NCBI GenBank assembly: GCA_007124105.1
Contig: SLFT01000405.1
Span: forward strand, 1 to 6,832
From: Candidatus Hydrogenedentota bacterium
GTDB taxonomy: Bacteria; Hydrogenedentota; Hydrogenedentia; Hydrogenedentales; CAITNO01
Reading direction: 5' to 3'
DNA length: 6,832 bases
The position numbers and the translations under genes were made by a program. The notes under the pieces were generated by a model. That model saw only the letters and a program-made list of their open reading frames with translations. It had not been told where the DNA came from and did not search any database. The stretch's first letter is position 1. Every line of letters begins with the position of its first letter. Shown in pieces: positions 1 through 4,984 of this stretch.

Positions 1-81
1 ATGCAATGTGCCGTGGGTTGTGTTCGGTCTGCGGTTGTCCAAAAAGCCGTTTATCACGTGCGCGCCAAGTCGAATGCTCAT
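1..81 (-). CDS. Partial CDS, N-terminal 27 codons of an uncharacterised protein leaving the window
   Basis: Reading the minus strand from the ATG at 81, the frame stays open for 27 codons to the window edge and begins MSIRLGAHVINGFLDN. An AAGGA (minus strand of 93-97) lies 11 bases before the ATG, and the same GGCAAGGA string precedes two other genes here, which supports a real start. The N-terminus, with its GFLDNRRPNTTHG stretch, resembles from memory the opening of conserved hypothetical proteins in planctomycete-like genomes (G-x-L-x-N-x-R-x-x-x-x-H-G). No function is known to me and no signal peptide is present, so a cytoplasmic protein is implied. It lies on the same strand as the ATPase gene ending at 352 but 270 bases further on, so it may be a separate transcription unit. 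All three plus-strand frames are also open at the edge, which lowers certainty. Confidence 0.45.
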   Translation of the reverse strand, partial: MSIRLGAHVINGFLDNRRPNTTHGTLH

Positions 82-199
82 TGAATGATGTATCCTTGCC
101 GTATTAAAAAAGGGGCTAGATAACTATTGTTTGTATGTTGACGTTTACTATTTTTTGTGGTGCGGTAGATGCATGAAAAGGTTGGCGGCTAAATCAATT

Positions 200-301
200 C
201 CTGACGGCCAGGCCGTGTAATCAGGGGCGGTACTGGTCATTCGGGTGCTCCGGCGAATGCGTGTACAACTACCCCGGCCACGATTACCTGGGCGCGTGAC
301 G
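200..301 (+). pseudogene. Decayed remnant of a SUMF1/FGE-sulfatase C-terminus
   Basis: Plus-strand codons spell the end signature of SUMF1 domains, split over several frames. PDG is at 200-208, and RVIRGG at 214-231 is identical to the hexapeptide in the intact SUMF1 gene of this window. A one-base shift follows, as if AGC had become AC. Then W at 234-236 is followed by 19 codons ending YLG at 285-293, and RV resumes at 293-298 in another frame, as if TTCC had been lost from GGC-TTC-CGC. The family pattern is RV(I/L)RGGSW...(Y/I)(L/I)GFRV. The W-to-G distance is 19 codons against 25 in the intact copy, so extra deletions are implied. Nothing of the N-terminal domain is left. The order of motifs is seen directly; calling it a pseudogene is inference, and chance similarity of a 100-base stretch cannot be excluded. 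Confidence 0.45.
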
Positions 302-323
302 GGTCACTTCGCGCACATGACCC
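301..323 (-). terminator. Weak stem-loop after the ATPase gene
   Basis: GGGTCA (301-306) and TGACCC (318-323) form a 6-bp stem with an 11-base loop, 28 bases past the ATPase stop at 352 in the minus direction. There is no U-tract after it, so this is at best a 3'-end structure rather than a standard intrinsic terminator. A competing small palindrome, GTGAC-GG-GTCAC, lies at 296-307. Confidence 0.2.
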
Positions 324-351
324 AACGGGATGATCTAGCAGGCTAACGATA

Positions 352-1011
352 TTATAACAACGCGCCCCTGTTCATCTCCATGACGGTGTCGGCGCGTTCC
401 GTTGCCTTTGCGTCGTGGGTCACCAGCAGCACCGCACCGCCCTCACGCGCAAAGTCGGCCAGCGCAGTGAGCACTGTTGCGGCATTTTCGACGTCAAGAT
501 TGCCCGTTGGCTCGTCTGCCAGCAACAGTTTCGGGGAATTGATCATGGCGCGGGCCAGGGCGACGCGCTGACGTTCGCCCGTGCTTAACGTCCCCGGCAG
601 TTTGTTAATATGGTCTGCAAGGTTGAACCGTTCCAGCATGGCCTGGCCGCGGGCGCGTCCCGCTTTTCGGTTGTCTTTCAATAATGGCGCCGTCACGTTT
701 TCCAGCACGGACAGATAGGGGATAAGATGGAACTGCTGAAATACGAACCCGATTGTGGCGGCGCGGAAGGCGGCGCGTTGTTCGATGGACATGGCGTACA
801 AGGATTGATCCAGGACTACCGCGCTGCCGTCGTCAGGGCGCAACAAACTGCCCGCCGTCAACAACAGGGTGGTCTTACCGCAACCGCTGGGGCCGCGAAT
901 GGCAGTAAACGCGCCAGAGGGCAGTTGCAGCGACACCTCGTCCAGCGCAACAAGCGACTGGTCCTCTTTTCCAAAACGTTTCGTTATCTTTTTGAGACAC
1001 AAGATATCCAT
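352..1011 (-). CDS. ABC transporter ATP-binding protein, MacB/LolD-type
   Basis: This 219-residue nucleotide-binding subunit would hydrolyse ATP on the cytoplasmic face to drive the FtsX-type permease encoded just upstream. All ABC motifs are present: Walker A GPSGCGKT (40-47), Q-loop VFQQF (Q92/Q93), signature LSTGERQR (142-149), Walker B LLLADEP (162-168), D-loop NLD (171-173) and switch histidine H199. The signature has LSTGE in place of LSGGQ, a tolerated variant. The length is normal for LolD-like subunits. The frame is open for a further 115 codons upstream, but that part lies inside the permease gene. The ATG at 1011 shares one base with the permease stop (TAATG) and has AAGGAA 8 bases before it, so translational coupling to the permease is likely. 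The substrate cannot be told from this subunit. Confidence 0.92.
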   Translation of the reverse strand: MDILCLKKITKRFGKEDQSLVALDEVSLQLPSGAFTAIRGPSGCGKTTLLLTAGSLLRPDDGSAVVLDQSLYAMSIEQRAAFRAATIGFVFQQFHLIPYLSVLENVTAPLLKDNRKAGRARGQAMLERFNLADHINKLPGTLSTGERQRVALARAMINSPKLLLADEPTGNLDVENAATVLTALADFAREGGAVLLVTHDAKATERADTVMEMNRGALL

Positions 1012-2321
1012 TACGTCATTTCCTTGAGTATTTCTGCCGGGTCTTGTCCAGCGGCTCTCAGCGCGGGCATCCACGCCGCCACGCATACCAGCGCCGTCGC
1101 CGCCAGGATTGCAGCCACTATCAAGAGTGGATGGAGTGCGGCGCCGAGCACCGAACCCGACAGTGCCGCGCCGCCCAGCGACGCGCCCACCACTGCGCCC
1201 AAAACATAGCCTGCCGGCGCGCCAATCACGGCCATTAAAATCACGCGCAATTGAAACAGCCCGATGATTTTGATGGCGCTGAATCCCAGCGCGCGCAGAA
1301 TGCCTATCTCGTAGCGACGTTCGCGCACATTGGCTACTGTTAATAAGAAGACCCACACGGCGGCGCCCAGTACCGCCAGCGGTACGAGCACCAGAGTCGT
1401 CTGTTCCCGTTCCCTGCGCAACGCCGCCCGGTTCTGGCGTTCGGCCTCTATGGCTTCACGATGCGCTTCGGCGGCCCGGGCACGGGCCAGTGCGCGGCCC
1501 TGCACCAGCGTGCTGAATTCGAAAACCTGCGTGTCGGGAAGAATGCGGGTGACCTCTTCGACGATTTGGCCGAGCGAGTCTGCATGGCAGACACATTCGA
1601 GCGCAAAAATCCCGTTGATCTTGCCTTCCTGCTCGAACCATTCCTGGGCCTGGTCAAGATGTACCCACAGTGTAATATCCTCATTCGCGCCCCGGCGCGG
1701 CAGCACCTTATTCACAGTGAGCGCGGCCCCGTTCAACAGCAATTCATCGCCTTCCGAAAATCTAAAGCGTTCCGCAATCGCGTGGCCAACGTCCACCGTT
1801 CCCTGGGGAACCGGCGTCATGATGGGTGTACCGTCCGGCCCGATGCCGCCTTCCGGCCTTGCGCGGCGCCGATGTTCTATGGGCACCTGCCCGCGCACGC
1901 CTGCCACAATGATTTCCATGTCCCGCTCATCCCAGTGAGTCTTCAATTGAAGAACAGGCAACAGATGATTCAGCGTGGAGATGCCGCCCGCGGCAAGACG
2001 CTCGGCATAGTCGTCGGGCAAAAACGTATCGGGTACACCCGCGCGCTGCAACGCCGCGAAATCCTGGTCTTCATGCAGGATGAGTACGTTATAGCCCATG
2101 TCGCGCATGATCCGCCTGTAATCGTCTTCCATCTGGCGCATGGCCGCGCGCGTTTCCGCTTCTTTTTGCGTTATCACCGCTTCCGTACGTTCGTCGTGAG
2201 CGGCCAGCAACGCCAACGCGCCCGCAACACAACCCACGGCAATGGCCACGGAAATCAAGCCCGAGGCAAAATTCAACTTACGATGGAACAGTTCCTTGAG
2301 TACCATTTGCCATAATTGCAT
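1011..2321 (-). CDS. FtsX-family ABC transporter permease (MacB/LolC-like)
   Basis: This 436-residue inner-membrane protein has the MacB/LolC layout: TM1 at about 18-41, a large extracytoplasmic domain at 42-308, then TM2 (about 309-332), TM3 (about 353-382) and TM4 (about 398-420). The conserved cytoplasmic motif RRYEIGILRALG is at 336-347 and the C-terminus ends PAEILKEMT. Highly charged helical segments leave TM1 (43-75) and enter TM2 (277-307); they are predicted to form the stalk that carries ATPase-driven movement outward, as in MacB. Proteins of this family often act by mechanotransmission rather than by moving a substrate through the membrane. AAGGAA lies 10 bases before the ATG, inside the end of the upstream gene, with a 7-base gap between the two genes. 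No adaptor gene lies in this operon, which leaves open whether it uses the divergent adaptor, the upstream exported protein, or neither. Confidence 0.88.
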   Translation of the reverse strand: MQLWQMVLKELFHRKLNFASGLISVAIAVGCVAGALALLAAHDERTEAVITQKEAETRAAMRQMEDDYRRIMRDMGYNVLILHEDQDFAALQRAGVPDTFLPDDYAERLAAGGISTLNHLLPVLQLKTHWDERDMEIIVAGVRGQVPIEHRRRARPEGGIGPDGTPIMTPVPQGTVDVGHAIAERFRFSEGDELLLNGAALTVNKVLPRRGANEDITLWVHLDQAQEWFEQEGKINGIFALECVCHADSLGQIVEEVTRILPDTQVFEFSTLVQGRALARARAAEAHREAIEAERQNRAALRREREQTTLVLVPLAVLGAAVWVFLLTVANVRERRYEIGILRALGFSAIKIIGLFQLRVILMAVIGAPAGYVLGAVVGASLGGAALSGSVLGAALHPLLIVAAILAATALVCVAAWMPALRAAGQDPAEILKEMT

Positions 2322-2328
2322 ACTGTAT

Positions 2329-3495
2329 CTATTCCTTGCCTATTGTTTGCTTGTAAGACACATAGAAGAACAAGCCAAGCAATGCGAGAACTGCTGCGCC
2401 GCCGCCAATGACCCATGACGCATAAGATGTCTCGACATCTTCCTGGGCGTCTGCGTCTGTTTCGGCCAGCAGCTCGGCAACAAGTTCCTCGGTGGGCGAA
2501 TTTTCAGTCAGCTGCGCCGCCGCAATCTCGCCACGCTCGAAGAAATCGGAGAACCCCGCCAAAGGCGCAACCTGATCATAACGCGTTTCCCCAATATGCC
2601 CTGACCAGTTAACGCTCAGCAGAATGTCTGTGCCGGGATTTGACGCTTTTACCTGGCACGAGCAGGGGCCCACAATAAATTCACAGGCATCGGCAATAGT
2701 CCAGGCGTTAATGCCCGCGCCAACCAGCGCGTACAGGATCAATCCGCGCCCATAGACCGGAAACGCCATGGGAGCGTCCTCCATGTCCATGAGGTCGGGC
2801 TCGCTGTTCAATAACATCTGAATGAACATCCGTTCGTCGGGATCATCACGGGACACGCGCAAGACGGGGAATCGAACGCCGAGACCGTCCTCGGCCGCCT
2901 GTCGCAGTGTGTCCGACCAAGCCCATAGCGACACTTCCGGCAGTTGTAACACCTGCTCCATGCGCCGCAGCTCCGTCTCCAGTATCGTTGCGGCTGCATT
3001 GTCGTCGCGACGGTTGCCGCTTTCGAGCAACACCCATACGGCGGTGCTGCCTGATACAAGTTTGCTTATCAGGGTGTTTCGCGCAGGGGAATCAACCAGA
3101 TCGCTCAACAACCCTGGCGCCGGCGGCCCCGCATATACAGGACGGTGGATGCCCGATGATATGGGATACTGGGCAATTACACCCGGAAGGGTATCTTTCA
3201 GATAGGCGCGTTGTAACTCCAACATAATCGCGTCGGTTAACGTACTTACATCAACCAGGCGCAATTCCATATTCGTTTCAAGGGTCTCATGGTCAACGAC
3301 CGCCTTGAATCGCTCCAGAAACGCTTCGTCGGCGGATTCGAGCGCGCCGTCATGAAATACGCTTACGCGGTAGGGGTCCGCCGACCAGTATTGCATGGCA
3401 TAGCTGAACACCGGCACCTCGCAGGCGTACACGTGAGCGGGGAGAAGCGCCACGCTGATCAAAGAAGCGAAAAGCGCTTTTTTGAGTAAGGTCAC
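2329..3495 (-). CDS. Exported, C-terminally anchored protein of unknown function (CEVPVFxYAxxxW type)
   Basis: From the GTG at 3495 this is 388 residues. It has a clear signal peptide (KK at 5-6, hydrophobic 7-19, cleavage after AHVYA at 20-24), a mature N-terminus CEVPVFSYAMQYW (25-37), a second cysteine cluster in CEFIVGPCSCQV (271-282), an acidic linker (about 330-357) and one TM helix (about 360-380) followed by KQTIGKE. The bulk should therefore be outside the cytoplasm with a short cytoplasmic tail. C25 could also be a lipid-modified cysteine, though V-Y-A-C is a poor lipobox. The CxVPVFxYAxxxWxxDPY motif is, as I recall, shared by uncharacterised planctomycete proteins found beside ABC genes; the function is unknown. 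An upstream TTG at 3537 would add 14 residues that spoil the signal peptide, whereas GTG has AAGGAA 6 bases before it. Co-transcription with the permease and ATPase marks it as their probable extracytoplasmic partner. Confidence 0.8.
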   Translation of the reverse strand: MTLLKKALFASLISVALLPAHVYACEVPVFSYAMQYWSADPYRVSVFHDGALESADEAFLERFKAVVDHETLETNMELRLVDVSTLTDAIMLELQRAYLKDTLPGVIAQYPISSGIHRPVYAGPPAPGLLSDLVDSPARNTLISKLVSGSTAVWVLLESGNRRDDNAAATILETELRRMEQVLQLPEVSLWAWSDTLRQAAEDGLGVRFPVLRVSRDDPDERMFIQMLLNSEPDLMDMEDAPMAFPVYGRGLILYALVGAGINAWTIADACEFIVGPCSCQVKASNPGTDILLSVNWSGHIGETRYDQVAPLAGFSDFFERGEIAAAQLTENSPTEELVAELLAETDADAQEDVETSYASWVIGGGAAVLALLGLFFYVSYKQTIGKE

Positions 3496-3507
3496 CGTAA
3501 ATTCCTT
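3493..3507 (-). promoter_or_regulatory. Ribosome binding site and GTG start that fix the N-terminus
   Basis: Minus-strand AAGGAA (3502-3507) sits 6 bases before GTG (3493-3495). Starting there gives a compact signal peptide beginning MTLLKKALF. The only longer option is a TTG at 3535-3537, with no good ribosome site and a charged 14-residue extension. Confidence 0.75.
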
Positions 3508-3751
3508 GCCTTGTTTGTATTCAAAGATAAACCGCAACGTTTAATAGTGGTACTTGTGTGACTTGTGCGCTGAAGACAATGTTTCAAACGTTCTTCACGT
3601 ACGCACCTGTTTAGATAACCGCCTGTCGCGCGCCGGATATTCCGTTTCGGTACTATTGTGGCGACCACGGGCACGACCGCTTTACGTTATCGGTACAGCC
3701 CATAAGCGCCTGATAAGGTGTGTCTGGTTGTTGGCACAGGCAAAGGAGTGG
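3496..3751. other. Intergenic region between SUMF1 gene and the ABC operon
   Basis: These 256 bases lie between two minus-strand genes and show no supported gene. Near 3571-3597 there is a 6-bp inverted repeat (TGAAGA/TCTTCA) with a nested GTTT/AAAC. A minus-strand TTGAAA just beside it looks like a -35 box but has no matching -10. There is no stem followed by a T-run after the SUMF1 stop, so read-through into the ABC operon remains possible. Confidence 0.5.
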
Positions 3752-4666
3752 TTACCGAACGACGCGAAATCCCACATCAATAAATCGTTCTTCCCGTTGA
3801 TGGCCGCTGCGATACGCCGAACGACAGGCCGCCGGATAATAGTACCAGCTGCCGCCGCGTATCACTCGGTATGCCCCCTGCGTATGTCCCCGGGGATCGG
3901 TCGTCGGACCACCCGGATACTCGCCGTATATGTCATGACACCATTCAAAAACGTTTCCCGACATATCGTATAGGCCAAAGGCGTTCGGTAGTTTTTCGCC
4001 CACGGGCTTGACGCCAAAAGGCTCATTGTTCCCTGAAAACCAGGCGTAATCATCAATATCTGTATAGTCAGGGTCGTCGCCCCAGTAGAAGCGCGTGGTT
4101 GTTCCCGCGCGGCAGGCGTATTCCCATTCCGCTTCCGTGGGTATTCGTGCTGTGGCCTCTCCCTGTCCTGTTTCCGTAATGTGTCTGTTCAATGTCTGGA
4201 CAAAAAGCTGCGCGTCGCGCAAGGACACATAATAGGCGGGGTAATCAGGGCCAAGCCCGGAATACGAATTGGGAGACCTGCCAGGCCAGGACCGCATGAT
4301 TGCCAGCCATTGCGCCTGCGTTATCGGGTAACGGGACATCCAGAAGTCTTCGCTCAGCGTAACTTCATGTTGCGGCGCTTCACGATCGTCGCTGTCCTGT
4401 TCTTCCGGATATCGGCCGCGCATATATGTTCCCGCGGGAACCAACACGAGCTCGAGAGGAACATCACCGGGAAGAATAATGGTTTCTATCTCCGATGGTT
4501 CCGATGCCGCGTCAACTACTGTTGCCTCATTCGGCGTTTTCCCGTCCGCGCTACCGGATTGCGCCTCGGAAAACGCCCAGGCCGGCGTTCCATTTACGAA
4601 AAGTATCATAGTCAGCGCAACGGCAACCGTCTGACACAGTGTCGCGGCGAATCGCGCGTGTTCCAT
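3752..4666 (-). CDS. Exported SUMF1 / formylglycine-generating-enzyme-fold protein, probably not an active FGE
   Basis: From ATG 4666 this is 304 residues. AAGGAG lies 6 bases before it and a signal peptide spans 1-31 (hydrophobic 12-24, cleavage after TPAWA). A linker follows (32-65), then the SUMF1 fold: LVLVPAGTYMRG (74-84), HEVTLSEDFWMSRYPITQAQW (100-120 region), IPTEAEWEYACRAGT (175-189), NAFGLYDMSGNVFEWC (228-243), RVIRGGSW (267-274) and GFRVVR at the very C-terminus. True FGE enzymes carry a copper-binding cysteine pair five residues apart after GGSW. Here only C281 is there (PAACRSAYR) and the second position is Arg, so sulfatase activation is unlikely. A non-catalytic or divergent periplasmic role is inferred, as for many bacterial SUMF1 proteins. 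Longer starts up to GTG 4747 exist but read through a 5' stem-loop and lack a ribosome site. Confidence 0.9.
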   Translation of the reverse strand: MEHARFAATLCQTVAVALTMILFVNGTPAWAFSEAQSGSADGKTPNEATVVDAASEPSEIETIILPGDVPLELVLVPAGTYMRGRYPEEQDSDDREAPQHEVTLSEDFWMSRYPITQAQWLAIMRSWPGRSPNSYSGLGPDYPAYYVSLRDAQLFVQTLNRHITETGQGEATARIPTEAEWEYACRAGTTTRFYWGDDPDYTDIDDYAWFSGNNEPFGVKPVGEKLPNAFGLYDMSGNVFEWCHDIYGEYPGGPTTDPRGHTQGAYRVIRGGSWYYYPAACRSAYRSGHQREERFIDVGFRVVR

Positions 4667-4686
4667 GTTCGTCTCCTTTTTCGCTT

Positions 4687-4709
4687 GCAACATCAACATG
4701 TGACGTTGC
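4687..4709 (-). promoter_or_regulatory. Stem-loop in the SUMF1 gene 5' leader
   Basis: Read as minus-strand RNA, GCAACGUCA pairs with UGAUGUUGC over nine positions around a CAUGU loop, with one G-U wobble. The same DNA read as plus-strand RNA has an A-C mismatch there, so the fold fits the SUMF1 mRNA direction. The stem ends 8 bases before the AAGGAG ribosome site, close enough to influence initiation. It could equally be a DNA operator palindrome. Confidence 0.4.
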
Positions 4710-4748
4710 TCTTTCAGCATTGCCCGGGGCGTCAATAGTAACACCACC

Positions 4749-4777
4749 AGAATAGCACAGCCATGCCCATTGGATAA
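4749..4777 (-). promoter_or_regulatory. Possible sigma70-type promoter for the SUMF1 gene
   Basis: On the minus strand there is a TGC-TATTCT extended -10 (TATTCT at 4754-4749) with TTATCC (4777-4772) 17 bases before it. Spacing is ideal but the -35 is a poor match, and sigma factor preferences of this organism are unknown. It would give a leader of about 75 bases containing the stem-loop. Confidence 0.25.
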
Positions 4778-4788
4778 AACGAGTGAAG

Positions 4789-4851
4789 AGGCGGGTCTGT
4801 TAAGCCCAGGCCGACAAGACCCCTTGCCATATTATGAACGGAAACCCGCCT
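4789..4851. repeat. Overlapping inverted repeats in the divergent region
   Basis: AGGCGGGT (4789-4796) is perfectly complementary to ACCCGCCT (4844-4851), an 8-bp pair 47 bases apart. GGGTCT (4793-4798) is also complementary to AGACCC (4817-4822). Both use the same GGGT, so only one stem can form at a time. No T-run follows on either strand. Confidence 0.4.
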
Positions 4852-4984
4852 ATTGCAGCGTAACACCATTATGTAGTACTGTTAGTCAAACTATGAGTAA
4901 TAACGTCGTTGCGCTTATGGTTTGAGACACAAAGACAGCTAAGCGCGCGACCTTTCTACAAGCAAAAGGACGGCAGAACAAACA

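Larger units (their letters stand above)
82..351. other. Intergenic region between ATPase gene and left-edge gene
   Basis: There is no intact gene in these 270 bases. They hold the ribosome site of the left-edge gene (93-97), an AT-rich stretch at about 105-165 where a promoter for that gene could lie (no convincing -35/-10 pair seen), the SUMF1-like remnant at about 200-301 and a short inverted repeat GGGTCA/TGACCC at 301-306/318-323. Confidence 0.6.
4667..4984. other. Divergent intergenic control region
   Basis: This 318-base stretch separates the minus-strand SUMF1 gene from the plus-strand adaptor operon and must hold promoters for both unless each is read from elsewhere. It contains a stem-loop in the SUMF1 leader (4687-4709), a weak minus-strand promoter candidate (4749-4777), two overlapping inverted repeats (4789-4851) and a 9-base direct repeat GTAACACCA (4738-4746 and 4860-4868). 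I see no credible plus-strand -35/-10 pair and no gene. Confidence 0.6.

Noticed and set aside
200..301. Template or variable repeat of a diversity-generating retroelement
   Set aside because: No reverse transcriptase is present, the fragment is frameshifted and not a near-identical copy of the SUMF1 gene end at 3752-3850, and the adenine-only substitution pattern cannot be shown.
1012..1356. Longer N-terminal extension of the ATPase (GTG at 1356)
   Set aside because: The 115 extra codons lie inside the permease gene and read as a low-complexity Arg/Gly product; ATG 1011 has a ribosome site and begins the normal ABC fold.
1461..2315. A 284-codon open frame on the plus strand opposite the permease gene
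   Set aside because: It is antisense to a clear FtsX-type permease, has no recognisable domain or ribosome site, and follows from the codon bias of the real gene.
3492..3674. 60-codon minus-strand frame upstream of the exported protein
   Set aside because: It has no ribosome site or recognisable motif and overlaps the start of the supported gene in another frame.
4181..4738. A 185-codon open frame on the plus strand opposite the SUMF1 gene
   Set aside because: The minus strand carries an unmistakable SUMF1 domain with signal peptide; the plus-strand product shows no family signature.
4738..4868. 9-base direct repeat GTAACACCA as paired operator sites
   Set aside because: One 9-base repeat in about 320 bases is not far from chance, and the flanks do not extend the match.
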